Source: Lichenostomus cassidix
Taxonomy: Eukaryota; Chordata; Aves; Passeriformes; Meliphagidae
Assembly (NCBI GenBank): GCA_008360975.2
Contig: CM039183.1
Coordinates: 47,607,850-47,671,849 of the forward strand
Direction of reading: 5' to 3'
DNA: 64,000 nt
In this document: positions 49,401 to 61,705 of the stretch, one piece after another
How positions within the stretch are numbered: position 1 is the stretch's first letter
Layout of the letters: each line of letters begins with the position of its first letter
The notes under the pieces: generated by a model
The model's input: only the letters and a program-made list of their open reading frames with translations
What the model was told of the DNA's origin: nothing
Database searches by the model: none
Position numbers and translations under genes: made by a program

Positions 49401-52400
49401 ATGTAAATGCAAGCTACCTCTGGTGGCAGGAACCAGAGTAAGTGCTTCTTATCTGAAAATACAGACATCTTGCATCATTTTGACATTCTCCTTACAGATT
49501 AATTGCTACCCAGAGTACTTCCCTCTGCCTTCTAATGTGTTGTTCCCTAACTTTTCTTAAACTACATTCTGTGTGCAATAAATGTGCAGTTTGTTATTTT
49601 TTTTTTCCAAATACTCATCTTAACAGAGGTACAACTATATCATCATCTGCAGCTATGCCACTTTCTGAATGTTTTACATTTGTCATTCAAGAGCACTCAC
49701 AAAAAGCTATCAAAATGAAGTAAAGGTACAAATTTATGGCTGTCTAAAAAAGTGTTCTTATTCAGAATTTAAGTAACCTGATTTCAATTAGCATTTATTT
49801 CCCTTTCAAAATTAATTTTTAAACCTTCTCATTTTTCAGCTACTAATCACTGGATCGTACTTTTATTATCCTTGTTCTGCTATACCATCAAATGAATAAT
49901 TGGTATCTTAAACCTTCACTGAACACAGAAGTCTTCCTGTAAATACAGCTAGTTGCTCCAAATGATAGTTTTTGAGACTTGTTGCAACTGTTCCTTCTAC
50001 TCATGCTGTGCTTTACATCAAAGGCAACTCATTGATACAGGTTAGTATAATTAAAAAAGAAAACAAAAATTAAGCCACTTTCTCCCTCTTTCCCAGCTTT
50101 TCTTTTTATACAACCACCATTAAATCCTATTGACTGTTCTCTTGAATTGTCTTACTCATGTAATTACTCCAAACAAATAAGTTTTTTGTGTCAGTGTTTT
50201 CTCTCTTCTTTAAACTGTGTCTGAAATTAAGTAACAGACAAAGATTTAAAAGTGTATTAAAAGCCAAGAGTATTCTCCAGCCTGATCATAAAGCAAATGA
50301 AGTTCAGAATCAGCTATTTTCTGCTTTATCTTCCACAACTCTCTGATTTATCTAGATGCTGCTGAAAACTATGAAGTTTAGATCAGTAAGAAATAAAAAA
50401 TGTAGGAAACTGCCAAGTTCAGTATGCTTTCCAGACAGTGAAGCTACTGAAATCCTCGAGCTTTTTAAAATAAATGAATCCTACCAGTTACATGTACCAT
50501 CATTCTCTTTCAAGACACAAGAATCAAGACATTGCTTCAGCAGCATATATCATGCTGAAAGTAGGGGAAGATTACTAGAAAAGTCTTACTTGAGATGCAG
50601 TAGTTAATTCTGTTGACTTCATTACAGCCATCCTGAAAATAAAACAGTGGTCTCTGCTACTATAAAGACCTCAACACTCTGAGAATTCGCCCTGCACTTC
50701 TGCCCCCCTATCAAACTTTCTGTGCAAGACCATGAAAAACAATTTCTGAGAGATGCTGGGGTTTGTTTCTCACCCCCAACTGGCTTCATTTCGCAGTCTA
50801 GCTCTGGGGTTGCAACACACTGCTATGGGAGCAAAGCCACTGTACCAGGGGATACTTTGCCACTTTGTCCTTGAAGGATTGCACCTAGTGCACATACTGG
50901 AAAGACTTTCTTCTGAATTAGTGACAAGAAAGAAAAGATCTCTTGAAAACTGAACTTTGGCTGAGGCAGGTTAAGAGAAATGCTCAGAAACTCAGACGAA
51001 TGTATAAGATAAGAAAAAAAAAAAGATAGCATATGAAATATTCAAGTGTAAAATCTTTGCCTTGCTCAGCACAGACCAGAAGGTTTATCTTAGTTTGTTC
51101 CATCTGTTCCTATCTCTGTTCCCCAACTCTGAATGTATTGGTGACCTCCACAGAACCCTCTGAGGCCAACTCATGCCCCAAATCCACCTATTGACTCTGG
51201 TAAGGTAAAACAGGAACATGAATCTTTAATATCCACTAAGGACATACCTACAAGAAAAAATTACTGGTTTACAGTAGTTTTCCTCCTGCTTTCTGTATTT
51301 TGCTACTTCAGCATTTTCCTTGAATTACTGCTGCAGGTGTGATCATTTCAACAGCACTTCTTCCCGAGTCTAAGCAGTGAGCATGCCTCCAGGTCCAACT
51401 TCTGCCCTCTCCTCTTCCACTAGGGAGGGAGGCAGGAACCTCTTCTCCCACGTGTCACAGTTTTTGTTACCTCTTGCAAAATTTTTGAGCAGAAGCACAA
51501 ATGCTTTAATAAAGAATTTAAGGATGTTCCTAGTAGGATTTTGCTTTCTCTGGTTACCTACTCAGACCCTTTAAAGAAATTCATCTTCATATGACAATTT
51601 AAAAACAACTGTTACATCTCAAGAATGGTAACAGGTTTGATCAACATAGATTTATTTTTAGCTGCTTTTCAAAACTCTCAAGTACTCTTAAGTTGTTTAA
51701 AGCACAAAATGTATCTCTCAGACTTATGAGTAATATGCAATAGTAAAAAATCCTCACTTATGTTCTTTCAGAACAAACTTTCTTCAGGTCCAATTCATAG
51801 TCATCCTAAAGGGTGTTCCTAGCATAGTCATGTTAGACATAGTCATCCTAAACCCTGTTCTTTTCCCAAACCCAAACTGGTAACATTTTAACACAGATTT
51901 CCTCCAGCCTAAAATGAGCTACTCCAGGTCCCACTAACTATACACTACACTTTCTTAAAGTTTCGATTACCTCTGGCAAAGACCTATCCTCCTCTCAAAG
52001 GATAGGCCTATCCTTCTCTCTCTTTGACCTTAAATGTACTGGCAAACAAAATAAACACTGGTAGAATAAGGAAAGCAAAGTTAAGGATCGGTCTAAGTAG
52101 AACACATCAAGACCTCCACACCTTGATAACTTAAGTATTCCTTACTCCTTTCAAATTAAGTATGTTCAACCATCCCTCTTGGTAATCAAGGTATTTGTAC
52201 AATTTTTGTAAATATTTATATAAATGTAAAATTTACCTTAATATCAAGCATTATAAAAGACTTCCATAAGGTAAAGAAGATGACAGAAGGACAGTCAGGA
52301 TGTCTGTGTTTCCAAAGGAATTTTGCACAAAATGATGAATGGGGTCAATAGACAATAGAACAGTCACCACTGTTCTGCTATGGATTATAAACTTTATAAT

Positions 52401-52759
52401 TTTTAATGTATTATTTTTTCAGTTTTTTCCCCCTACACTTTATACTCTGCATGAGCCACACATATGAGAACAAGTCCAGTTTGAACACTGCTAATGTATT
52501 ACACTGGTGTGCCTCTGCTGTTTCTTACCTGAGTGAGGTTTTTAATTAGGGTTTGTCATTGACTTATTTTTACATATTTCTAAATTTTACAACATGCAAA
52601 GCAATAAGCATGACTTTATAGTACAGGCAGCATAACACTACATTGAGAAACTCTTTATAGCATTCCTAGCAAGTACGTAGTACCTCATGTCTTTCTGCCA
52701 GGTTATTGTGATATGAACCTCTGTTGTGCTTAAGAAAAAAAGAATCAAGGCAAACTTAC

Positions 52760-52820
52760 TTGATATAATAGGGCACTTTGTTATGTGAAACAGATCTCTG
52801 CCATGGAAACTGTACCGAGG
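52760..52820 (-). CDS. UTRN: UTRN exon, dystrophin exon-62 equivalent (WW domain, first half)
   Basis: Length 61 bp, with 2 nt completing the incoming Thr codon, 19 codons, and 2 nt (AA) carried to the next exon to make Asn. The acceptor is ttatttcctcag and the donor CAA|GTAAGT. The peptide is (T)SVQFPWQRSVSHNKVPYYI(N). It contains the first signature Trp of the WW fold (FPWQRS) and the Tyr-Tyr pair of the second strand (VPYYIN). The WW domain, together with the EF and ZZ region, docks the PPxY motif of beta-dystroglycan. Mammalian utrophin reads VQLPWQRSISHNKVPYYIN, so only conservative changes are seen. The following 10.2-kb intron corresponds to the one that holds the Up71/Dp71 promoter in mammals. 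Confidence 0.96.
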
Positions 52821-55800
52821 CTGAGGAAATAAAAGAAGTTAGTTATTAGAAAGCACCTGTCATACAAAAAAAAATATAACTATCTTTTCTTTATTTTACA
52901 ATTAACATGGTTATAATAAATTAATTGGAAACAATTGAAATTTTCCAGACTACTTTCAGTAATTAGAAAAGCAGCAGAAGAAAATGATGGCAATTTATCA
53001 GGATGATTACAGGCATCTATCTGATGCCACACTGGAAATAAATGTGGTGATTCTAACTTTGAAGATGGATAATAAATTCTGAGCAAGCAAGCTACCCATT
53101 CAGGGAAACTGCAGACACTTGTTTTCCTACCTCTATAGGAGTATAATTAGTTTATGCTTTTAAAATAAATTATTCCACTACTATAAACAATGCTCTGCAA
53201 CAGCACAGAAAGAAGAAATACAAACCTTATTTGTATTAGTTACAAACTTTAGTTCCTATTTGCAACTCAAATTAATATTAACACTCCATGGCCAAGAAAA
53301 AAAACGCATTAAAGCCCATCTCTGTACTCCTTGCTAAAGAACTGTAATCTTTGCAGAAATTACACAAATCAGATATCATCCACAATATCCGGAAGCCTTC
53401 TGCACACTGAGTTAAAAAGGACATGAAGTCATATATGACACTACAACTCTGCTTATCTAAAGATCCCAGGGGATAAAAGGTAAAAAGCATTGGGGCCAAC
53501 GGGACAGTTGGTGCTCAAATTAAAAGCAGCTATTTACTAAAAAAACAGAGGCACACATATCAGAAATTACCAAACCAATGCCTGTGTAATCAGGGTTTTA
53601 TAATGGAAAAGCTCCTAGCACTACATTCACTGTAGAATCAGAGACTGAAAGAACAGTTAGGAATAAACAATCATCACAATGAGATTAATACACATTGCAC
53701 ACATACATCAGTGCTTCCAACACAGAGTGCCTCCTCTCAGGTGCTAATGCCCGTTTGGAACCTTGGGACAATGAGACACAGCTTTGATCCACACTGGATC
53801 TCAAGTAATTAAACTCTCAATTAATGTAATTTTCTGCAAGTGTGGCCCACTTTAGGACTCATTTCTCTTCAGAAAAAAAGAAATCTATTTGAAAGTAACT
53901 CTCTCCTCCTCTTGCCTTAGGACCTCTCAAGATTGCAGTGAAGCCTTACAAGCTGTGTAAGCCCCTTAGGCTGCTGCAGCTACAGACAGAGGTAGGTCTT
54001 GCCCTGCTATCAGCTGGCCGTTCCCCAGAGGGTTTCATGGCTGTGACCTCTTCCAAAACCCCACAAAATTCCATGGTTTATAACTTAAGAAATATTCATG
54101 TACTGAAAGACAGATTAACTGGGAAGAAAATTTGGGAAATTACAGGAATAAGGTAAACCACATTCTTTACTAGAAGGAAATAGAGAAAATTCCATCTTTA
54201 TTTAAAGAAGAAGATAACATTTGTATTAAAGAGGTAGGTAAAGAAAAAAGCATAGTAAAGGCTAAATGCTCAAATAGACATAGTTAGCTAAAAAAATAAT
54301 CCTTAAACCTTCTGGGAAAAGTCACATTAAGTGGCCATCAGCTTTAAGAGTTTCATTCTCTAGTGTTGCAATCTGGCACCTAAGGTGGCTCCTCTACTAC
54401 TACGCTATGTTGGCTAAGTAAGAGTTTGCTTAACTACAATTTACGTGCTATGACAGATATAAATATATCTGCATGGCCATAAATATGAACTCAATTATGT
54501 AATCAATAAATTACTAATTATTATGGAACAAGTCATATTGTATTTACTTGGTAACATCTTTTGTAAAACATTGTCAGCTCTCTGATGTATGAAAATCTGG
54601 AAAATGAGATTACTGTTCTTTTTTAAAAATCACTGATGAAAACTGAACATAGCAGTTATCAATTTGGCATTCACCAGCAGGCCTGCAGATATTAGTATGG
54701 CTGAGAGATGCTTTGAGCAGGCCACTGGAGACACAAGTTGTTTGTTAGGGAACACGTGGAGTCAGTGCGCTGTGGATGTTCATGTATTTGTCTTAGAAAG
54801 CATAAAAGAAACACAACAGAGAGGAGTGGATTGTCAGCCTTGGAAAATAAATTAATTACAGAAAAAACAAGTTACTGTTTCTAAAGGCAGGAGACAGCAA
54901 AAGCAATCCTTTTGCAAAGAATAATGGATTATAAGGATTCTTCACCTTCATGTGTTTTAGGGAGGTGTAAAATTTACTGATCAGTAACCAACTTGCAAAG
55001 TGCTTACCTTTCATCTCTTAAGCACTGAAAAACAAACCAACAAAATTCTGCCTCCCAATGGAGGGAAGGGATAAATACCTCAGCAAAAAGAGGGATGATA
55101 AGATTGCAGGGGCCTACTAATACAGCTTTATCTCACACTCCTAATGCAGAAAATTTTACAAAGGGTTAATATATCATTTGGTAGTCTTCAAAAATATTTT
55201 GAAGCACTTTCATAGTGATAGTCTGCATGAATCCATGAAATTGGTGTTCTAAGAACTCAAACAGCAGTATCAAATGCTGCACTGTGTATTTTTAGTAGTG
55301 AAACAGCAGTGAAACAGTACTGCAATATAGCCACTGCAGAGATGAAATCACTGGGCTAACAGAGCTGGAATCAGGGTGCTGGATAATCTCATCTAGGCTC
55401 CCTTTCCCATGGAAGATTGAACTAGAAGATATTTTGAGTTCAGTCCCTTTCAAACAGGGCTATTCTATCATTCTATGAATGTGATAAACAAGCAGAAACA
55501 GGTGTCTTGATAGCAAAAATTCCTGATTAAATTATAACTGCGATCTAGTCAGTTGAAAATGGTGTGGTGGCAAGTTATGTTTCCTTGTTAGGATTTGGAG
55601 GAAGAGTAACAGGTAGATGAGGTAAATTGAAAATAGCTGCTGTCAGATGAGCACAGACAAAAAGTTGTCCTCTAATTCAGAAGTGCATCTTTGGAGACAA
55701 AGATTTGCACGAGGCATACATATATGTAAATCAGAGCTTTAGGAGTTTGAGATTGTTTAATTCAGACTTCTACAGTTAGAAGTCATTTACTGCTGCTAAA

Positions 55801-57733
55801 AAGGTTTGAAAATTTGATTTACAATATGCAGTCCTTCAATCTGTCAGGATAAAGCCTTCAACTTTCCAGATTTAATGATATCTTTATTATTATTATTTTA
55901 CTTTTGAAGCTACTGTCCCTAACTTACATTTAACAGACATTACATGAAGTTGTAGGTGTAAGTTCTTTAACTCTGTCAACCTGAAGCTTTAAAAAAGGTT
56001 TGAGTTGTTTATGTTTTTTAAGAAGTTTTAGTTGCAATTAGTGTGGGGAAAGAAGTTGTTTTTAACAAAATGGTTTAAATGGATAACTACACATTATTTG
56101 CTTTTTCCGAAACTGTGTTACTTAGCTATAATTCTTTGTGGTATCTACCAACATGCGTCCTGGAAACTTTCCCCTTTTTTACTTTGTATGTAACATGAAC
56201 TGAATGTCTCCTAAAGCCTGAAGAATATTCCCTAAACACAGCTGAGGAATGCTGATAAGGCACTGCACAGTCTCTGTGGACATAATTCTAGGAATGTTTT
56301 AACCAGCAACAAAGCCAGTTCACCACTCAGTCTTGTGAACACAGTGTTTTATTGTGGCATGCTGTAAGTCAGTTCAAGGAAATGATCCAGGTGAAGACAG
56401 ACAAAACCAGCCAACCTTTCCTGGCAAGTTTTACATGTGGACTCTTCCAGTGATTCTCCCTCGACTAGAGCAAGAGCTAGAGTCTGAGAAGGTTCTTCTA
56501 CATTGCTTCCTAATCTGTTTTATTTACAGAGACTAGACTGACTACTGTCTCAAACAGTTCATCTGGCATTCTTCAGCAGTGCCAAAGGGAGCACCCTATC
56601 TATAGTCTTTTCAACAAATTATTGCATAGGTGTACTGTCCAGGTTACAAGTTTGAGACTATAAGAGCTACAAAACCACTGTGGCAAGAGTATGCAATATT
56701 CCTAATGGGGCTTTAAAAAAGAAATAAATCATATACCTTAAAAATTGTTTGCTTGTTCTGTCAATTTAAAAACAGGACAAAGTGGCTGTAGGAATTGCTA
56801 TTTTGCATAACAGCTGTAATATTTTATATACACTGCATCTGGCTTAGTGAAAAACTAATTGTCAATTTAAAATAAGAACATGGTTGTCACATAAGAAAAA
56901 AAATCAAGATTTATTCATTGGTTTAAATATATAAGCTGTTTAGCTATACACTGACATACAGTACTTCAGCATCTCTGGAAAACAGCTGCTCATTTTTATG
57001 TTGACTTCTCAACACATGCAATAATGTGATCTTTATTATAGAAGCTCTCAGTTAAAAACTGAAGACGTGGCTGGGTTAAAATTCTGTCTCATTAGCTCTG
57101 GTGATGGCAGATAGGGTAGAATATCAGGAAAATAACATGGACCTTGATATCACAGCGTATCTGTAACAATTATGTCAAATCTGCTTTTGCCCTCTTAGTA
57201 TATATGAGACTGTAGGCTTACACCTCTAAAATGTTCATTAAAAAGATGCAAGGATAGCTCTTGAGGAAGCTATGAATGTTTGCTTTTTTCAGCCCTTTAC
57301 CTGAAGTTCCACAAGTGCATGACATGAAGTCTTTCATTAGGAAAAAGAAAATAAATCTAGGCAGCTCTTCCTTTGTGCCATTCCAGCAAGTGTGGAAGCA
57401 AAAGGAAATGGAAGAAAGAGTTGACAATGGACGAAAATATGTGATCACGAACATGCAAAGATTCTGGAACAGTCACTGGTCAGGTATTGCAGCACAGGAC
57501 AAAGAATAAAGCAATCAGGGCACAAAAATCTCAGAAAGATAGTACAGTGGGAAGCACAGTAGTCAAAATGTCAGTGAAGTTACACAGAAGAAACACCCCT
57601 ACAAAAACAAGGAGGTAGATAAAATTATGAAAGAGGAACTCCCTCAAGCCATAGGGAAACCTGGAGTAAAGATCAGTGAGCATTTGAGAAAGCCATCATA
57701 TCTTACATGTGTCTATTAATTCAAGGAACTTAC
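52821..57733 (-). other. UTRN: UTRN intron 61
   Basis: A 4913-bp intron, GT-AG. It contains a short plus-strand CR1 3' end (55380-55491) and a (TTA)n tract near 55883-55899. The rest is AT-rich with no supported gene. Confidence 0.85.
55380..55491 (+). mobile_element. CR1 LINE, short 3' end
   Basis: The segment gaagattgaactagaagata, then ttgagttcagtccctttc, then tattctatcattctatga resembles the CR1 3' end with its terminal ATTCTATG repeats in the plus orientation. It is strongly diverged. Confidence 0.7.
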
Positions 57734-57812
57734 TGGAAAGAAAATGCTGTGATGCAGGTCCAAAATCTCGGTGTGCCTCCTGTAACTGTTTAAGGCGATC
57801 CTCTACAGACAC
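57734..57812 (-). CDS. UTRN: UTRN exon, dystrophin exon-61 equivalent (end of rod, hinge 4 start)
   Basis: Length 79 bp: 26 codons plus 1 nt. The acceptor is atgtgtag and the donor CCA|GTAAGT. The peptide is [18 protein letters not shown] followed by PASQHFLS. The last A joins the next exon to make a Thr codon (ACC). It covers the end of the last rod helix ([14 protein letters not shown]) and the start of the proline/serine-rich hinge 4 leading to the WW domain. The size equals dystrophin exon 61. No irregularities are seen. Confidence 0.96.
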
Positions 57813-58278
57813 CTACACATAAACACACATTCAAAATCTACATTGCAGGTACTTTGCAACACCAGGGTCGTGATAAGAAAATCATGTGTTTGCATTCCTT
57901 TTAGTGAAATAAGTTTGTTTGTGTGTCATAGCACTTATTTGGCATGCACATATTTATGGCTACATTTTTTTCTTTCATTTGCTTAATGAGAGTCATGTTC
58001 GTATCTTGCAGTGCTCTTGTATGAGAACTGTAGATCAAAAAACAGTCGTTTCATGGTGACTGTAGCCAACTGCTGAAGTTTCTGACCTCCTCCCAGCCCT
58101 TCTGCTGTCCAAATTCCCACAGACAGCAGAATTGCATTGATCCCACAGCTGCCTTTTCAGCACAGAACCATTTTGGAAGATCCTGCTCCACTGGCTATGA
58201 TGACACCCCCCAGGTTAATTGAAACTGCACTAGCACACCTAGCAGTACTTCGGTTGCTTGGTTAACTAAACTTGAGAG

Positions 58279-58342
58279 GACACACATAAAAAGCCCCCTC
58301 CCAAAAAACACCCCAACAAAACAAGAAAAACCCCCTACCACA
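58279..58342. repeat. A/C-rich low-complexity tract
   Basis: Mostly A and C on the plus strand (for example cccaaaaaacaccccaac). It is the complement-type equivalent of the G/T tracts elsewhere. Confidence 0.8.
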
Positions 58343-58403
58343 TAATAATAGGAAAGGAAATGTTTGATATGACAAGTTAATAACTTTGTCTCTCAGGAGG
58401 CAA

Positions 58404-58440
58404 ATACTACTCATTCAATACTTCTCATTCAATACTACTG
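58404..58440. repeat. 14-bp tandem repeat, about 2.6 copies
   Basis: Units atactactcattca and atacttctcattca, then a partial atactactg. Confidence 0.9.
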
Positions 58441-59184
58441 GCACAGAAACTGTTGCCTGGGTTTTGAGAATTTATTCCCACCACTCTCACTAGAGATGTG
58501 GTAAGCATTTACCACAAAAATAAACACAAAAAAGGAGAAACTTTAAAAACTGATAAATAAACTTTTAACTGATGTAAAAAACTACACTAAATCATTCACT
58601 GTGAAACTATGTGTGAGTTTCAACGGTAATCAGGCACACTGATTTACCTTTCCCAGACCATTTAAGCATAATAATCATTACTAAGCAATATGAATCTCTC
58701 TATCCACTTCTGCTTTTTATGCTAAACTGATATTGCTCATTTCCTGTTATAGCTCTACTAATACTTAAGCCACTGTAAGTGAAATTTCCTATAGAAACTG
58801 AACATTCGAAGACAAAATAAAACAGCTTTCACACAAGCTGGAAACACAACAGAAATATTTACACCAATTTTTGGTGACACAGATTTAGGCAGTAAAATAC
58901 ACTGCTACAAGACATACAAAAAACCATGCAGCAATAGTTCCCACTATTCTCCAGAGTTTAATGCAGTTTCCTGTGTGAATAAGCTGCTGAAATATATTGA
59001 AAGGAAAAGTTTTTTGCCAAGCTACAGAAGGAAAGACAGCTCCTTTAGTTGCATTGGTACCAACAGAATAACACTTTAGTGAGGGAAGTAATGAACAAAA
59101 GGTAATAATGGATCCTTTAAGAAAACAGAAGAGAGTGAGAAATATCCCTCCCCACACACCTACTGCACACTTTCAGAAGAGTAC

Positions 59185-59331
59185 CTGTAAAAGTTTCCAC
59201 CGCATATTAAGATCATCCAGTTGACGAGACATCTTTAAAGATGGATAAAGGTCAAGTGGAGACAGCTGGCTGGACAAATCATTCACTGTTTTAACTTTTA
59301 AGTTGATGGGAGCAATTTCTTCTCTAAAAGC
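59185..59331 (-). CDS. UTRN: UTRN exon, dystrophin exon-60 equivalent (last spectrin-like repeat, second part)
   Basis: Length 147 bp, exactly 49 codons, in phase 0 on both sides. The acceptor is cccttttag and the donor CAG|GTACTC, so this exon could be skipped without a frameshift. The peptide starts [19 protein letters not shown] and ends with [15 protein letters not shown]. The pattern ([14 protein letters not shown], then a helix with MRWKLLQ) is the final helix pair of the last spectrin-like repeat just before hinge 4. It closely follows the mammalian utrophin sequence I know (human begins [19 protein letters not shown]). The exon sits 1372 bp upstream, in gene order, of the 79-bp exon. 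The donor +4 to +6 (GTACTC) is a weaker match to the consensus than the neighbouring GTAAGT donors. Confidence 0.97.
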
Positions 59332-61436
59332 CTAAAAGGGTAAGAAACATATATTTATGTTCAATTGACGCAGCACAAAAGCCACTGTGAACTCCACATG
59401 GTGTTGACCTGCCTAGTGTGGCAGCTTGTGCTAAAAAACTGCACAAAATCCAGTTCTCGGCAAAGAAAGCTCACTCACTTCAATATTCTTATTATATCAA
59501 TCATATCCACCTCTAGGGAAAAACTGTATGAAACTTACACAAATGCCCATATGCAAACTGCACCCCTAAAACAATTGAGGGGTTTTTTTTGTGGTGCCGT
59601 ATGGTTTTAGAGCTTTTCTTTGCAAAAAGGAAATACACAATGCTATATGAGGAGCTATAGCAGCATAAAACCTGCCAAGTGTTCTTAAGAAAAAATGTGT
59701 TCAGTAGCTACAGTTTTCCAGTATTAAGCAGCTGACAAAAATTCAATTTAAAAACTATTATTGAACTAGCAAAGCATAAAGGAATGTATCTTCTAAGGAA
59801 AAGGAGTACAATGTTTTACCTGATTAGAACCAGAGAGTAAAGCTATTACACTGACTAAAAAGTAAAAGGCTTATTGAATGACATAGAACTAAAAACAATA
59901 TTAAGACAAAATTGATGCAAGTTTTAGTTATAGTTAAGAAGACACATCGAATGTTTTTCTTGCTGTGTGCAGTTAAATGTTCAATTCTATACACAGCTTC
60001 ATTAAACATCATGAAACAAGCCAAAAACAACTGTAAAAAAGTATTTTCTTTGGACAATTCAATTATTTACCTCCCTTCAAAAATCACTCATCAGGCCAAG
60101 GAACAGAAGGAACATACTGTCAAGAAAGAAACACTGGGATTCTAGACAGCCAGTACGTCCCAATTACTTCAGCAGATGCTACATTTTTTTCCACAGCAAT
60201 GAAAATCAGAGAGACTTTGCTTTAGTCTACTTCACAGAAAAAGCCATTAAGATATGACAAATCACTTCTTAGCATGAGAACAAGGAGCTATTCAGCATTA
60301 CCACCTTATTTCTTGCTTTAGTACCTATATTAAAATATAAGAGAGGGAGGAAGAGATTCATTACTCTTATCTAATCAACAGCAGCCTGGATATTAACTCA
60401 GCTTTGACTGCTTTTGTTTTAAAGATTTCAGTTCCATTAACCTTGAAAGAAACAACATAATTTGGAGAATGAGGATGCTTATGTTGCTATATGTGAAATA
60501 AGGTAGCCCTGTGAGTCCACAGACTACATATACATAGAGAGAATATCTACAGAAAGCTGGTTCCAGCCCATGGTCTTTCATTCTTCTAACACCAGTACCC
60601 CATGCTGAAGACATGGATTATCAGGTACACAACCCCAGGGTCTTCTAATGCTTTGCCATATTCATTCTTAAGCTTAAACACTGAAAATCTGTGTTTGTGA
60701 AACAGAAGCTTAGTAGTAAGTGCTGAATTTTCCCCAAAGGCGATATCCTCTACCTACATGTGCATACCCACATGTTCTGGAATCCATGATATTCACTGCA
60801 CTGTACTGTTTCCAGTCAGCCTTTCTGGACAATGTTAATTATCAGAGGATATTCCCTCTTTGGGGAGCTCTGCATTACTAAGTTCCTAGCCAATCCATGA
60901 AGTTAAGCAGGAGATCACTACTGCCCATCATGAGCAGCCATGCCTCGGGATGCTGAGCCCTGCATGGGTGGCCTAAAACCCAGGCAGCAAGAACTGGTTT
61001 GCCCACAAGAACTTTGTGGGGAAGTAGGTGCTCTTCAGCTTGAAATAATCTTGATGAGAAGCCAGGCTAAAGTAAAAGCAAAGACAAATACTCACTCATA
61101 CAAACAAAAATAAACAACAGATATGTAAAGTTTGTGAAAGTTAAGGAAGAGAAATGTATATCTTTCTGTATGATTGAAAAAGTGCTAGATGTTTTCCTAA
61201 CAAGAAAGTTATACATGACAGCCAAACAGATCTATGTTTGCATGTAATCCCAGCCAACACCGTCAATGTGGCACAGCACTGGACTTTATTTGTAGCACAG
61301 GTACCTTTAAAGGCTTTATACTGCACATGAGAATTGCACCATACAGTGTATAAATATCTAACATGACTAGAGGGACTAGTATGGAGAGTTCTGACACACA
61401 CAGAGGCTTGCTATTTTCCAGAAGTTCCATACTTAC
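59332..61436 (-). other. UTRN: UTRN intron 59
   Basis: A 2105-bp intron, GT-AG. It is AT-rich apart from a slightly GC-richer stretch at about 60890-61020 that I cannot assign to a known repeat. Confidence 0.9.
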
Positions 61437-61705
61437 TGTAGTTTTCTCAATGTGATCTGGTAATGAATCGATGAGCAAGTCTCCTACAAGTTTCCAGCCA
61501 TTCCTCACATTTTCAGCCTCCTTCAAATCAGCATCAAGGTCATCCATGGCACACTGAAGGTCTTTTAGTTTTTCTAATGCTTTGTCCACTTGCTTCTGCC
61601 ACATACTGGCACTGGCATTTAGGTTCTCCCATTTCTCTTTTACTTCCGATGACTGCTTACGCATGGCTTTGGCAATCTTCATGGCTTTCTCCTCAGGGGT
61701 CAATT
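61437..61705 (-). CDS. UTRN: UTRN exon, dystrophin exon-59 equivalent (last spectrin-like repeat, first part)
   Basis: Length 269 bp. The minus-strand acceptor is cccctctgcag and the donor is ACA|GTAAGT. The first 2 nt complete a codon begun in the preceding exon, which lies outside the window; 89 codons follow and the exon ends on a codon boundary. The peptide opens with (E)[17 protein letters not shown] and ends [11 protein letters not shown]. It is strongly heptad-like ([38 protein letters not shown]), as expected for a helix of the final spectrin-like repeat of the rod. The W of EKWENLN and of MWQKQV are the usual core tryptophan positions. The length equals dystrophin exon 59. Spectrin repeats here give a flexible spacer between the actin-binding end and the dystroglycan-binding end. 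Identification is secure. Confidence 0.97.

Larger units (their letters stand above)
42532..52759 (-). other. UTRN: UTRN intron 62 (site of the Up71 promoter in mammals)
   Basis: A 10228-bp intron, GT-AG, and the largest complete intron in the window. Mammalian utrophin is reported to carry the promoter and unique first exon of the short Up71 isoform in this intron, as dystrophin does for Dp71. It contains a minus-strand CR1 3' end (42971-43030) and a small CpG and promoter-motif cluster at about 46.03-46.45 kb. The rest is AT-rich and I see no clear gene. Confidence 0.85.
57813..59184 (-). other. UTRN: UTRN intron 60
   Basis: A 1372-bp intron, GT-AG. It contains an A/C-rich tract (58279-58342) and a 14-bp-period tandem repeat (58404-58440). 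Confidence 0.9.
3273..61705 (-). other. UTRN: Utrophin gene (UTRN), partial gene body, 15 internal coding exons
   Basis: Fifteen minus-strand exons join into one frame of 1726 nt (574 codons plus 2 nt at each end). All have AG acceptors and GT donors. The product is the C-terminal third of utrophin, a large cytoskeletal linker of the dystrophin family. Utrophin joins F-actin to the beta-dystroglycan complex at the membrane and is enriched at neuromuscular junctions. Utrophin-specific residues ([43 protein letters not shown]) separate it from dystrophin, which has ASSTGFCDQRRL and NGSYLNDS at those places. The order is spectrin repeat, WW, EF-hand-like, ZZ, linker. The gene continues past both window edges. 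Numbering of exons below follows dystrophin equivalents, recalled rather than looked up. Confidence 0.97.

Noticed and set aside
3273..61705. Assignment to dystrophin (DMD)
   Set aside because: Diagnostic positions ([49 protein letters not shown]) fit utrophin, not dystrophin.
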